A DNA stretch of 64,000 bases, taken from contig CDRNVI010000039.1 in NCBI GenBank assembly GCA_977017575.1, positions 496,001 through 560,000 on the forward strand, written 5' to 3'. The notes beneath the pieces are model-generated. The model had not been told where the DNA came from. It did not search any database and saw only the letters and a program-made list of their open reading frames with translations. Numbering within the stretch: position 1 is the stretch's first letter; every line of letters starts with the position of its first letter. Positions 36,709 to 46,911 of this stretch are shown here, piece after piece. Both the position numbers and the translations under genes were made by a program. The DNA comes from Paramoeba atlantica. Lineage: Eukaryota; Discosea.

Positions 36709-39700
36709 CTACCCGAGTTCTGGATACAGAGTGACGATTTCTTTTTGAGCTGCAATGCATTCTTCGAGTTTGTCGTATTGTTTACCGTCCATTACTTGAG
36801 ACTTATCCTTATATACGAGAGCTAGTTTGTGATACATCGTTTTTACAATTTGTTCCTGTGAGGTCAGATTGTAAGCTGGAAGGATGTTTGGATTGGCTTT
36901 ACATACGTCACTTCGTATGGCTAAGATCGATTGCAAGGCTCGGAAGACCGGAAGCAATTTCGAAATCTTCATATTCAGAATAAATGGGACACACTTCGAA
37001 TTGTCCAGAATGCTAAAAACGAAAGCACTAATTTCACCAATAAGTTTTGATTTGATTTCTACAAGGTATTCATCCGAAGTCTTTGAGCTAGTTGCATCTA
37101 CCGCTTTACTCACGTCAGTTTTGTTTTTTCGTTTCTTTTGATGCGGAATCTTTGTTGCATTCTTTTCAGAAGGTGATTCGACCTTCAACTTTCCCTGGGT
37201 GCTCTGACTGCACAGTTGCGAAAACGAACAAATGAGTACGAACAGCGTTTCCTCATCGAGTTGATTGCAATCGCTAAAAGTATACTTCATTATGGGACTG
37301 CTTTCTGACACAGAATTTTCGCTGTTAGAAGGTGTGCTATCAGAGAGACAGGTCGGTGTGAAAACTCTAAGCTCAACTTGATTTCTAACCCGCTCTTCAG
37401 TGTTCACGAGATAGAGCGGTGAATGGACGCGTAATTGTGTGATGACTTGCTCGAGTAGTCGAGAAACTGCTTCCCACACTTTCTTATCCGAGTGGAATGC
37501 CCCACAACAAATATTAGTCAGTGATCGTGGTAACCGGAACAAAAGGCCAAAGTCAGCAGACTTAGGTATCCAACGCTCAAGAAGGTCATACCCAAAGGAA
37601 CTCCACGGAGCCTGAGGAGAATAGTTTTCAATGCAGTGCATATGGTGAAAAATACCCAAAAAGATATTCTCCTTTTCATGTTGCTGCTCGAAAATCTCTT
37701 GTGCTTGATTACACATAGCGTTCAAAATGGCTTGATGAGGCACAGAGAAAGTTTGAAAAGCGAAAGAGAGCAGAAAAATATCCTCCAATTGGGCGTTTTC
37801 AATGACGATTCGAACTCTTGGAAGTAGTTCCGCAACCAATCGCGGAAAGTAAGCTTTTGTCGTGGAGGCAGATGCAAGAGAAAATAGAATTTTTGATAGA
37901 TTTCCTGGTGTTGTCAATATACGACTAGCCATAAGCTTCATAACCGCGGATTCAAGAAGCTCCGGTTTGCAGCTATGCTCTCTGGCGAGCAAATAAATTA
38001 ATTCCAATAATAGATGATCGTTGGTATGTACTTTGGCTGATATGGACAATGAAAGAATATCCCCAATCAACTTCAATAAAACAGGTGCTCGATTGGATAA
38101 GTAAATAAGGCGCCGTAGAATCAGAAGCAAATGATTAATCTTTTCTTCTAAACTTGAATCTGACGTTTCACTCACATGCTGCACTTTGTCCTGTGATAAT
38201 TGGACACTGCTGGTGGGAGTAGTATTTAAAATCACGACTCTGTCTCTGAGCCTAGGAATTATTTCTGTAGCAGCTATTACTTTCACACGATTTTCTAATG
38301 CCTGAAGGAAATTCACTTCCTCCTTAGCAAAAAAAGTTCGCCTTCGAAGTATTGAGTATAATTGCGATAAATTCAGTACATTTGCAAGTTTCTCCCACGA
38401 AGGCTGAAACTTTTGGATAAGTAATTGAACCTTAGGGTCAGAACCGAACATTTCAAGTATTCCTGCGCACTCGATTGGTGTCAAGTCCTCCGGGTCCCAA
38501 GTTTCTATTAAACGGAAGCATTCGTTACTAACTTCATTAGCTGAGGTTTTATTAGCTCGAATCGCTGAGGGGTGTGATACACAGGATGCACAACGAAGGA
38601 CCACTTTGCGAGGTAGCTCCGACAAAAAAGGTTTAGCATTCCTTTGTGAGGACACTTTTAAAAATTGTATTAACTCAGATACGACGGATAATAGAGCACG
38701 ATCGAGTTCTACTGCATGCTTTTCTGCTTTTTCGTGGACCCTAAAATTGCTCTGTCTTGGTGCACCACATTTACTTCTGTGATTATCTGACTTAGAAGTT
38801 CGAGCAACTCCCTTCCACGTGAGATTTTTCGTTTCAATGAGTAAAATATTTTTCAGCATACCGGCCGTCAGCTTAAAAGCAAGCGCGTGCGTTCCATCTT
38901 CTTTATTTGAATATGGTACCTCGAGAAGTACTTTCCTAAAAGAAGGCAATCGTCGCCCCAGAGCTCGCAAATCGGAAGCTAATTGTTGAGCCCTAGCCTC
39001 ATTCAATTTCCAATGGTGAAATCCTTCACAAAGACACGACACTTGCTTGTGTGTATGTTGAAGTGCTTCAAGCGTAATTTTGCGTTGGGTGTTCTCATTA
39101 CGTACGCATTCTGGCGTAGCTGCGAGTGGAGACAGTTTCCCTAAAGCCGCCTGTTTAATGTCTGTCCGAATAGATTGTTCCACATCCATATTAGGCTCTC
39201 GCAGAAAAATTGAAGCTTGGCTAAGTTTTATACCTTTTAATACTCCCTGGTGAGACTTACGCGAGGTATCTTTGATTGCGTTAATCAAGTCGATCCGCTG
39301 TAATCTAGGCAGCACCATTAGTTTCGGAAGAACCACGATAAGGTTTTGTAAAGCTTTGTTACTCAAGTTAGAGATTCCCCTAATTAGTATTGCGACTAAG
39401 ACGGAATACACAGGATGTGGCCGATAATGCAACCCTGCAAGAAAGCAGAAGAGAAGCTGTGACGCTAGTGCGGCATTTATCCGATCTCCATGAATACAGG
39501 CTTTATCTGCCAGAAGAGAACATAGGTCAAAACTTTCCATTTCAGATTTACGAAATGCAATGAGTACCTTTAGAATATTGGCTGGTGAAAGACGGTGAGC
39601 GATCCGTATAAAGTATTTGGCGGATTCAGACATAAAGCCCCAGTCAAGTGCGTTGTCAGTAGAAATCCAAATCATATGCTGCGGAGTAACAATGTCCTCG

Positions 39701-40221
39701 TTTTCATGACCGAGTGCTAGCAACATTTTTTTTGGCGCGCTAAAGAACTCTGCTGATTTTGTCAATCGACTTACGACCCACCGCAAAGCTTCAACGTGCA
39801 CATTATGGCTACGCTGTATATTTAACATAGCACAACATCGTATATACATAGCAACACGTCGACTAGTACAAGTCCTAGATGTTACTTTTTCGTAATCAGA
39901 TGTGTAACTCTCGTGGACATCCGCACCAGAGTCATCTGTTTCACTGCCTTTAATAGTACGATCTTCGAAAAACGTTTCTGTTTGCACTGAGCTATCGTCT
40001 TCTAAAATGTTTTTCATCGTCAAAGCTAAGACGCGCTTGCGTGCCCCGCTTAAGATATCATCATGACAAAACTCACGAAGCTTGTAGCCTACTAGATACA
40101 GGTCATGAAGAGTCCACGGTTCTGGCTGTATTCGAGACGAGAGGTAGCGATGATTACCTCGGCTAAATAATAGGTTTGAACATTGGAGATTCCGTACATG
40201 GCAGGCGCGAATCCTATACAT
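36709..40221 (-). CDS. Large helical-repeat protein, probably mitochondrial
   Basis: A 1170-residue protein from ATG 40221. The N terminus (MYRIRACHVRNLQCSNLLF then RGNHRYLSSR) is rich in Arg and Ser, lacks acidic residues and looks like a mitochondrial presequence. Most of the rest is alpha-helical with recurring Leu-rich pairs of helices (SNKALQNLIVVLPKLMVLPRL; PGNLSKILFSLASASTTKAYF), reminiscent of the FASTK/heptatricopeptide class of organelle RNA-binding proteins, but no RAP or other named domain is visible. A Lys/Ser-rich low-complexity segment lies near residue 1050. Role in organelle RNA metabolism is a guess from architecture. The open frame to 40281 begins with TTG and is not preferred. 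Confidence 0.65.
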   Translation of the reverse strand: MYRIRACHVRNLQCSNLLFSRGNHRYLSSRIQPEPWTLHDLYLVGYKLREFCHDDILSGARKRVLALTMKNILEDDSSVQTETFFEDRTIKGSETDDSGADVHESYTSDYEKVTSRTCTSRRVAMYIRCCAMLNIQRSHNVHVEALRWVVSRLTKSAEFFSAPKKMLLALGHENEDIVTPQHMIWISTDNALDWGFMSESAKYFIRIAHRLSPANILKVLIAFRKSEMESFDLCSLLADKACIHGDRINAALASQLLFCFLAGLHYRPHPVYSVLVAILIRGISNLSNKALQNLIVVLPKLMVLPRLQRIDLINAIKDTSRKSHQGVLKGIKLSQASIFLREPNMDVEQSIRTDIKQAALGKLSPLAATPECVRNENTQRKITLEALQHTHKQVSCLCEGFHHWKLNEARAQQLASDLRALGRRLPSFRKVLLEVPYSNKEDGTHALAFKLTAGMLKNILLIETKNLTWKGVARTSKSDNHRSKCGAPRQSNFRVHEKAEKHAVELDRALLSVVSELIQFLKVSSQRNAKPFLSELPRKVVLRCASCVSHPSAIRANKTSANEVSNECFRLIETWDPEDLTPIECAGILEMFGSDPKVQLLIQKFQPSWEKLANVLNLSQLYSILRRRTFFAKEEVNFLQALENRVKVIAATEIIPRLRDRVVILNTTPTSSVQLSQDKVQHVSETSDSSLEEKINHLLLILRRLIYLSNRAPVLLKLIGDILSLSISAKVHTNDHLLLELIYLLAREHSCKPELLESAVMKLMASRILTTPGNLSKILFSLASASTTKAYFPRLVAELLPRVRIVIENAQLEDIFLLSFAFQTFSVPHQAILNAMCNQAQEIFEQQHEKENIFLGIFHHMHCIENYSPQAPWSSFGYDLLERWIPKSADFGLLFRLPRSLTNICCGAFHSDKKVWEAVSRLLEQVITQLRVHSPLYLVNTEERVRNQVELRVFTPTCLSDSTPSNSENSVSESSPIMKYTFSDCNQLDEETLFVLICSFSQLCSQSTQGKLKVESPSEKNATKIPHQKKRKNKTDVSKAVDATSSKTSDEYLVEIKSKLIGEISAFVFSILDNSKCVPFILNMKISKLLPVFRALQSILAIRSDVCKANPNILPAYNLTSQEQIVKTMYHKLALVYKDKSQVMDGKQYDKLEECIAAQKEIVTLYPELG

Positions 40222-40529
40222 GCAGGGTGCGAAACAGAGAGTCACAAGTGTTTGATCAGAAAACAAGAGATTTGCATCCAATTATTCTTAACACGAAACT
40301 ACTGGCTAGGAAAGATTTTGATTGAAGTATAACATCACTACTTCAATGACATTATGACATAAAAAACTAGAATGTATGTAATGCACTAATAAAGTTCTTT
40401 AAATCCATTGATAAAAACTTTACTAAGTACTTTACCTCTTAAAGTACTCTGTTTCAACATTCTGTACATCTAATCCACAATACCCAAAAATATCACAAGC
40501 ACTTGTTACAGTAGTCGAAGAAGCACCAG
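40222..40529. other. intergenic, nothing recognised
   Basis: 308 bp, AT-rich, holding the 3' end of the WD40 gene and the 5' region of the large helical-repeat gene. No coding frame or repeat is seen. Confidence 0.4.
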
Positions 40530-41954
40530 TCACTCGTTCTCCAATTTGCAAAATGCTTGAGGATCTGACGTCCAAAACTCGTTTCGTATTTTCCACAAGG
40601 TCATGAGATGGTCCTCAGAACTGATAGAGGCCATTAACCCTCGGTACTGCTCCACCCAGGACCAAGATATGTCATCGATTGTGCTGGTATGGCCCCAGTG
40701 TTTGAAACGGATACCGCCACTAGGATAATCCAAAAATACGACATTTCCATCTTCCCCCCCTGAGGATAAAAGCGAGGGACAGTGCACCGACCACGCTAGC
40801 ACGCTAACCTCAGTGTTTTTTCGATGTGGGAGGTATCTGCCAAGAGGTATACTCAGTTGCCGACGGTCCCATACGCTCACGCAACCTTCCGCATCTCCTA
40901 CCGCGAGAATATATTCGTAAAAAGGACTCGGATCGATACTTACAGCGTATCTGGGCAAAGAAAAGCTACCACAAGAACCCGTTTCTCGAATGTCGAAAAG
41001 GGAAACTCCGTGGCTGCCTTCACAAGCGGCATACATTAAGTCTGGAACGAGCTTGTCAAACTTCACGTCATTCACCGCACCCATCGCTTCCATGCTCCAC
41101 TGCGGGTCCAGGCTCGGACCCGTCCCATTCGTCTCCGTCCTCACCGCACTCGTCTCACAATCCGCCACATTCCACACCACCACCTTCCGATCAAACCCCG
41201 ACACCACCAACCCCCTCGCATCCGTATTCACATCCAACGGCGCCGTACCCCCCATCGCCACCCCACCCCCCAGCACCAACTTATGCTGCCCCGCCCCGCA
41301 CTCCCCATCAAACCTCTCCTGCTCCGCCTCCGCCTTTTCATACCTCACCCGCTTCGCCTCAAACGTCATACTCCTCGTGACGTCCCCCATCTCCCCCGTC
41401 TCCCGCCCCGACCGCGGCATCACCGGCAGCGCCACCCTCCCGGGGTGGTTCGGCCGCCTCGACCGCGCAATCTCCGTCTTGTCAAACACGTACCCCCTGC
41501 CATCCGTACTCACACTCACCAGCAGGTTGGGGTTCCACGGGACCCACCGCACGCGTCGCACCCCGCCGTTGTGGTAGAGGCGGAGGTCGGGGCGGACGCG
41601 GCAGGAGGCCGGGGCGTGGCCGTAGCCCCCGAGCTCCCCGGTGTCGGGGTCGGCCGGGAGCGTGGAGGCCGCGGGGGTGTTGGCCTTCAGCAGGCTGAGA
41701 TAGGACTGGGCCCCGGGGGGGCGGCGGGAGCCCACGACGAGGGTGTGCTCGACGGTGGGGTCGCGGGGGAGGTTGCGGACGTAGGGGAGGAGGGCGAGGG
41801 TGGGGGTGGGGTGGTCGGGGACGTAGACGAAGAGGGTTTGGTAGAGCTCACGGACGCGCTTGCGCCAGTGCTGGTAGCGGGGGAGGGCGGTGAAGGGGGT
41901 GGGGTCGGGTTCGGGGGGGGAGAACTGGGCGGGGTCGGAGAGGTCGTGGAGCAT
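40530..41954 (-). CDS. WD40 histone-chaperone-type protein, RBBP4/Msi1-like
   Basis: A 474-residue WD40 protein. The N terminus (RYQHWRKRVRELYQTLFVYV, then EHTLVVGSRRPPGAQSYL) corresponds to the H4-binding helix and first strand of RBBP4/Msi1/CAF-1 p48. It continues with VRRVRWVPWNPNLLVSVSTDG and YVFD (first repeat), four or five further repeats with GH and WD-like ends, and HTSTIDDISWSW before the last blade, the equivalent of the family's HTAKISDFSW. Roles in the family include CAF-1, NURF and HDAC complexes; ribosome-biogenesis Rrb1 is another member. The 5' two-thirds have extreme GC content and a strand-skew switch near 41560, unlike the AT-rich 3' third. Confidence 0.8.
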   Translation of the reverse strand: MLHDLSDPAQFSPPEPDPTPFTALPRYQHWRKRVRELYQTLFVYVPDHPTPTLALLPYVRNLPRDPTVEHTLVVGSRRPPGAQSYLSLLKANTPAASTLPADPDTGELGGYGHAPASCRVRPDLRLYHNGGVRRVRWVPWNPNLLVSVSTDGRGYVFDKTEIARSRRPNHPGRVALPVMPRSGRETGEMGDVTRSMTFEAKRVRYEKAEAEQERFDGECGAGQHKLVLGGGVAMGGTAPLDVNTDARGLVVSGFDRKVVVWNVADCETSAVRTETNGTGPSLDPQWSMEAMGAVNDVKFDKLVPDLMYAACEGSHGVSLFDIRETGSCGSFSLPRYAVSIDPSPFYEYILAVGDAEGCVSVWDRRQLSIPLGRYLPHRKNTEVSVLAWSVHCPSLLSSGGEDGNVVFLDYPSGGIRFKHWGHTSTIDDISWSWVEQYRGLMASISSEDHLMTLWKIRNEFWTSDPQAFCKLENE

Positions 41955-41956
41955 GG

Positions 41957-41984
41957 GGGAGGGAGGGAGGGAGGGAGGGAGGGA
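41957..41984. repeat. (GGGA)n microsatellite at WD40 gene start
   Basis: About seven GGGA units on the plus strand lie directly upstream of the WD40 ATG, so the coding strand has a pure pyrimidine tract of TCCC units immediately 5' of the start codon. The purine strand could form a G-quadruplex. Confidence 0.85.
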
Positions 41985-42317
41985 AGAGAAGATAAGGTGT
42001 GGGTAGAGGTGTTGGGAAGGGGAAAGTAGGGGTGTGTTTGAGGTTTTTGGGAAGAGAAAAATGAAGTGTATTTGGAGTTCAGTTTAGCGATTTAAAGGGA
42101 CTAGGAATGGGATTTAAGCATGTAGGTTTTTCAGCAACGTGTGTATGTACACCCACCAAAACTGAATACAGGAATACTAAATTATGATGTCCGTTCGCAA
42201 TTCGAGCCTCTTCGACGTCTGAAGGCACCTACAGGTATGAAAGTATGGAAAACTACTTGAACGGGCTGCCCATGTCCTTGTTGATCTGCCATTCAAAACG
42301 GCACTGTACCTTGCAAG
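41985..42317. other. intergenic, nothing recognised
   Basis: 333 bp; the G-rich composition of the WD40 5' region fades here into AT-rich sequence. No frame or RNA gene is supported. Confidence 0.4.
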
Positions 42318-43766
42318 TCAGACGACGTAGACAGAATGCACTTCCGAAAGAGGAACAACTGTTGGCAGAAAAGAAGGCTCTCTATTTCGATTTTCGTATA
42401 TGGCGTTTTCACCTAAGTCTAGATCTTTTACGCGCAGTGTGAGCAAGCGACCACTCGGACTTAAAATATGGCCCTCTTCGGAAGGTTCATCCGTTTTCCT
42501 TGGTGTTTTAGAAATGTTATACGGGGTAGTAACTTGATCCATCACTTCGACTACCACGGTTACGTGTTCACCCTGGCGTTGCACATGTCTGACCTGCACT
42601 ATGCGTCTTTCGCGCCGAGACTCTTTCTCGCGCGAGCCACGAATGTTTGTGTTATGATGTAGCTTGCTGCGTGGATCATCTTGAAAAACGGAAATATCTA
42701 AAAGCTTGGTATAAAGAACAGACCCTTCTCGTAACGCATCACTCACCGGATAAGAAGGGGAAGGTGAGACTCGGTCATGATAATCCGAAACTCGAGGAAA
42801 GTTCGTAGTTTCACGCAGCGTAGAATACGTAGAATGCAGGTCTGCAGCCCTTATGGCTTCTGAAGGTCCACTCGCCATGCAACATTCGCTTACTTTGAGT
42901 TCATGTGCGCGTGGTTCAAAAGGTACTTCGTTTCCGCGAAATCGCGTGGAAACCCCACGTGATTGCCTGACGGCATTTGTGGCATGCATTTTAACTAGTG
43001 CCATGTTTTGGGCTCTCATGTCGGATTGAGAATGCCCCGAATAATCATTCGAAACTTGATCAATGTGCATGGAACCCTGCATTCTATGCGATCCTGCTGG
43101 GACAGAAGATTCTGCACTTGTTCGATAGTTGGGATGCTGCCCATATGTCACGTGATCTTTTCCGGAGATTAAAGAACCTGACTCGTATCCGTTCCCTTCA
43201 AATTGAAATTGAGTCTCCGGTATGTAGTCTGTAGCCGGCCTTGAAGTCCGCGATGTACTTTGCAAATCTGGTGTATTATGCATAGGAGAAATTTCAGTTG
43301 AAGAATGATTTTTATGGACGGGAATTGTAACTTGAGGATGTACTAAGCTTTTTGATCGATTAAGGGAAGGTTCTTCATGCAGAGTGTTTGGGTAGCTCAA
43401 ACTTGGTCTACCTTCAGATGAGTAAAATTGTGTTGACTCCGGATATGTTGAAGGAATAAAATGCTCGTGTGCACGTGGGTGTGTGATTTCACTACGTGGG
43501 CGTTTGTTTTGCAATAAATTTACTTCTTTTGAACCATCTTCTCGATCTCCGTGAGTTCGAGCATCTGAATTAGCCCTAGACTTTAAAGATTGAGAGCGTT
43601 GAGAGTCATACATGTTTTGAGATCGTGCGCGTGAATCGGCTGAATTGGCTGGTAAAGCACGATTACTTACAAGCATAGAAATCACATCGTGCGTATTCCG
43701 CAGCATTTTCGCGAGTAAAGTACCGAAAAATAATAGATCAGAAACGAATTGCGAAACTACATCCAT
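42318..43766 (-). CDS. Ser-rich, mostly disordered protein, 482 aa
   Basis: From ATG 43766, 482 residues. The N terminus is hydrophobic (MDVVSQFVSDLLFFGTLLAKM), followed by about 330 residues rich in Ser, His, Arg and Thr with low complexity, then a more ordered C-terminal 110 residues (VRHVQRQGEHVTVVVEVMDQV, LSPSGRLLTLRVKDLDLGE). No family is recognised. The C-terminal beta-rich segment may be the conserved part. The frame is open upstream to 43847 but begins with GTG. Continuous strand and codon use support a real gene. A regulatory or scaffold role would fit the disorder but is inference. Confidence 0.6.
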   Translation of the reverse strand: MDVVSQFVSDLLFFGTLLAKMLRNTHDVISMLVSNRALPANSADSRARSQNMYDSQRSQSLKSRANSDARTHGDREDGSKEVNLLQNKRPRSEITHPRAHEHFIPSTYPESTQFYSSEGRPSLSYPNTLHEEPSLNRSKSLVHPQVTIPVHKNHSSTEISPMHNTPDLQSTSRTSRPATDYIPETQFQFEGNGYESGSLISGKDHVTYGQHPNYRTSAESSVPAGSHRMQGSMHIDQVSNDYSGHSQSDMRAQNMALVKMHATNAVRQSRGVSTRFRGNEVPFEPRAHELKVSECCMASGPSEAIRAADLHSTYSTLRETTNFPRVSDYHDRVSPSPSYPVSDALREGSVLYTKLLDISVFQDDPRSKLHHNTNIRGSREKESRRERRIVQVRHVQRQGEHVTVVVEVMDQVTTPYNISKTPRKTDEPSEEGHILSPSGRLLTLRVKDLDLGENAIYENRNREPSFLPTVVPLSEVHSVYVV

Positions 43767-43885
43767 GTATTTAATAAAAAAGTTGCAAAGCGGGACATGA
43801 TACGCAAATATATTCAGAATCAAAATCCTTACACGGGTTATACACACCCCTTATGGTAAATTTACCACTTTAGTACAGCTTTATA

Positions 43886-44479
43886 CAGGGGGGTGCACGA
43901 AAATATGGGGGGGATCAAAATTCTTATAACTCGTCCAATTTTGGAAAATAATAGCGCATTCGAGAGCTCTCACAGAGTTACGTGTCATGTGATAATACGT
44001 TTCCCGCATTTTTAATTTTTAAAAATAAAAAAAAAAAAAAAATATGATTTTTCAAAGTGAAAAATTCTACAGGTTTTTGAAAAAAATGCTTTTTTTTTGT
44101 GAATTTATCGACTTTTTTTGATCCTAATACAGTACTATGCCCCAGAAAAGGTGATATTCGAATAATAAAAAGGTGCAGAAACGGAGTAGATTTTGTTATT
44201 CGCCTTGTGGGCAACTTAAAGCATCTCACTGAGTGTTCCAACGCGTGTGAAAATTGTATTGGAGAAAAAAGGTGGAAATTGTGGATAATAACTTTTTTTT
44301 AACAAAAAAAAACTTGCAGTTTTTACGGTATTCAGGAGAATGCATATACCTGGAAAATACGTAAAAAGTAATATCACATGACACGTAACTCTGTGAGAGC
44401 TCTCGAATGCGCTGTTATTTATCAAAATTGGCCGAGTTATAAGAATTTTGACCCCCCCATATTTTCGTGCACCCCCCTG
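43886..44479. mobile_element. TA-target MITE with about 110-bp terminal repeats
   Basis: A 594-bp element flanked by TA. It starts CAGGGGGGTGCACGAAAATA and ends with the exact inverse. The inverted repeats continue for about 110 bp (through ACTCTGTGAGAGCTCTCGAA on the right, mirrored on the left at 43959-43983) with only a few differences. The middle is AT-rich with no transposase. Long, well-matched repeats suggest recent mobility, presumably using a Tc1/mariner-type transposase encoded elsewhere. Confidence 0.85.
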
Positions 44480-44512
44480 TATCTTCCACGCAATTTACTT
44501 TGCACTATAGTA

Positions 44513-45223
44513 CTGTCACCCCCCCTTTATACTTCCGCCGGTTTCGGTACTTTTGGAAGTATAAAGAGGGGAGTCTGACTTTCGGAAGTATAAAGGGGGG
44601 GTCTGATTTTTTAAAAATCAGCGAAACAAATATTTTTGAAAAAGGGTCAAAAAAAATAAAAATGCTGTCATCCCTCCCAGTTCGCCAAGGAGTAGTTCGT
44701 TAAGTTTTTTGTATCTCGACATGTTTGTCCTTGTGCAAACCCCATCGCGCTTGCGACCACGATAGATTTATTCTTTTTCTGGAAAAATCCGACACCATTT
44801 TTCCGAATGGAGCGGATGGTTCGAGAGCAGACGCTGTACTTCTCGCTGATTTGTTGAGCACTGCTTTTCGGATGACACACATTCAACTTTTCCTACATTG
44901 TTGGTTTCTTTCCTCTATGGGGTGAACCGACGGACACTGGTAACGTCGCAGGCTCCGCGCTTGAAACTATTATTTCGTTGGGAGTCCCAACGCGATGAAG
45001 AGGGGGATAATGCTTAACTCATTGTGAGTAATGGCATGGGAAAAAATACGACAAACAAGTTTATATCTAGCGATACCTTTACACACATCTCTAACTTTTA
45101 ATACAAAAACAGGTGGAATTTTTTGACCGGAAGTATAAAGGGGGTGCTGATTTTTAGTCTGGATGAAAACGGAAGTATAAAGGGGGGGTTCACCCCCCTG
45201 AAGTATAAAGGGGGGGGTGACAG
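44513..45223 (-). mobile_element. pogo/Tc1-mariner-like deletion derivative, copy 1
   Basis: A 711-bp element with TA on both sides, inverted ends CTGTCACCCCCC followed by TTTATACTTC, and several internal copies of GGAAGTATAAAGGGG near each end (44546-44605 and 45127-45212). On the minus strand 44668-44886 encodes a 70-residue helix-turn-helix segment (SAQQISEKYSVCSRTIRSIRK) of the sort that opens Tc1/mariner and pogo transposases; the catalytic part is missing. It lies only 33 bp from the MITE on its left. Confidence 0.8.
44668..44886 (-). pseudogene. Transposase N-terminal fragment
   Basis: About 70 residues with one clear helix-turn-helix (AQQISEKYSVCSRTIRSIRKNG), then a Lys-rich linker and a premature end. 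This is the DNA-binding half of a Tc1/mariner or pogo transposase without its DDE/D domain. The same segment recurs at about 59120-59330 in copy 2, with a damaged frame there. Confidence 0.6.
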
Positions 45224-46206
45224 TACTAAAGATGAGGGAGTGCGGGCGAGGGCGTAAATGAGATCACGCGAGTGATGACGTCAGATCACGTGAGATCATG
45301 GTACACCGAAATGACAGAACAGTAGTGACTCATGTGCCGCAAAGAGGCGCGATTTTTTTTTCAACGCCGTCGTGAGATCATGCAAGATCATACCAGCAGC
45401 TCCTCACGTAATTTAGCTGCTGTGCGCATGGAATGGCGGAACGATTCACCAGGAAAATTTTTCCTGGTGCCGGATTTTTCAAAAATCTGGCAACGTTTCC
45501 TTTGTCGTCGCTGTCTATTTCAAAATTTCAGAGAGGTTTAAAGAATTTCAAACAGGGGTTGAAGAAATGCCTCTCGCACTTCTTGTCCGTTGAGCTCGTT
45601 TGCAAAAAATTATATAAAAAGTGTAGCAACTGCATTGGACCAAATACAGTCTCCGGGTGGCCCATAGTGGACTAAGTGGCGCAAGACGACCCGCAGTGGC
45701 CTCAAAAATCGAGCGTCACCGGAGAATCGTGACGACATAGAGACAAACGGTGGAATTAAGCCAATATTGCACAAAAAAATCGTATGTTTTTTAATGATTT
45801 TCTTTTCCTTATTATTATTTTGGAAAACTATTAGGCATCCTTTGTTTAGCATTTTTTGGACCATTTTTGCTTTACGAGTGTCATTTCCGTATGTCTAGCG
45901 AAGGGGTTACTACGATTTGTGCATGGTGTTCAGATATTCCATGTGCTAGCACCATGGTCATGAAAAAAGTTGGAAAGTGCAATGGGTCACCAAAAAAACC
46001 ATCATAAATGCCCACGAATAAGATTATTTGAGGACATGCAACACTTCTATTTTGAGATAAATTTATGCTAGTTGATTTTATGGGCTTCGGAGAAAGAAAT
46101 GATTGATTTTCAATCGTGCTTTTGGAAAGTGTGCAATATTGGCTGAATCTGACCAGCCAAACTATTCTCTGATATGTATTAGCAAGCGATTCTCTGATAT
46201 TATATC
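45224..46206. other. Accessory gap with hairpins, no supported gene
   Basis: About 1 kb after the pogo-like copy. The motif AGATCA recurs (45260-45390) along with GATCACGTGAGATC. A palindrome CACCAGGAAAATTTTTCCTGG lies near 45450-45470. Plus-strand frames of 69-80 codons overlap each other and look like nothing known. The region may hold decayed elements. Confidence 0.4.
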
Positions 46207-46264
46207 AGACACGCTATACATGTATATCATACATGTATATAGCTATACATGTATATAGCGTGCA
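46207..46264. repeat. Nested TATACATGTATA palindromes
   Basis: Three copies of ATACATGTATAT in about 50 bp, arranged so that the block begins CACGCTATA and ends with its inverse TATAGCGTG. The start codon of the orphan frame lies inside the third copy. Confidence 0.7.
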
Positions 46265-46842
46265 TCGTTTTTGCACGGATTGAGAGAAATGCGTCAGCCA
46301 TAATAATAGCCGACAACACGCATCGTCTAAGTACACAGCACTGTGTGAACGTCCAAATTAAGGACGACCGGGAGAAGTATGCGGAAGCGTGCACCAGTGG
46401 TAAATATACCAGGAAGTGTAAGCCGTGCGTAGATGGGAAAATTGTTTCCTTTAAAGGATTATGCAATCATTTTTACAGTGCAAGATGCATACAGCGTACG
46501 AACGCGCGGGAAGCACTCCAAGAGGCGGTACGAGCCGAAAATCACAGAGTGAAAAGTGCTTCAAGAGAAGTTGAAATACAACGAATCGAGCGCGGAGACC
46601 CTTTGACTGTATTGTCATTTTCGTTCGCGGGCCAGATACTAAAAAATTCCAATGTTATGACACAAGCAAAGTTGGAAAACGATGGGGATAGAAAATTTTC
46701 TATCGAAAGACACCACCGTGGACACCACGCATTTCGTATCATGTTGGAGGACAAGATTTCTATGGTCCACCTCGTCGATAGGAAAGTCTCCTTGTACGCT
46801 AACGGAGGCGCTTCCACTTCTGATTTCACACAAGCTGTATAA
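46249..46842 (+). CDS. Orphan frame, 197 aa, plus strand
   Basis: A 197-residue frame running against every host gene nearby. The start ATG is within the palindromic repeat block. The middle has several Cys and His (CKPCVDGK, LCNHFYSARC) followed by basic helical sequence (TNAREALQEAVRAENHRVK), and the last part has alternating strands (RKFSIERHHRGHHAFRIML). I recognise no family. Its place in a transposon-rich gap and its orientation suggest element cargo, a decayed transposase or chance; the protein-like composition argues mildly for once being coding. Confidence 0.4.
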   Translation: MYIACIVFARIERNASAIIIADNTHRLSTQHCVNVQIKDDREKYAEACTSGKYTRKCKPCVDGKIVSFKGLCNHFYSARCIQRTNAREALQEAVRAENHRVKSASREVEIQRIERGDPLTVLSFSFAGQILKNSNVMTQAKLENDGDRKFSIERHHRGHHAFRIMLEDKISMVHLVDRKVSLYANGGASTSDFTQAV

Positions 46843-46883
46843 GCTATGTACGGACTGAAGGACCGCACACTACTACTACGCAC

Positions 46884-46911
46884 GAGTGGGTACTACGCAC
46901 AGTACCCACTC
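46884..46911. repeat. Perfect 11-bp-stem hairpin
   Basis: GAGTGGGTACT, loop ACGCAC, AGTACCCACTC. It lies about 40 bp downstream of the orphan frame's stop and could act as a 3' end signal or be a transposon terminus. Confidence 0.7.

Noticed and set aside
41283-42029. 248-codon plus-strand open frame
   Set aside because: Antisense to the GC-rich part of the WD40 gene; Gly/Val-rich low complexity and no known motifs.
45260-45390. Repeated AGATCA motifs as a CRISPR-like or regulatory array
   Set aside because: Spacing is irregular and the motif too short; no constant repeat length.
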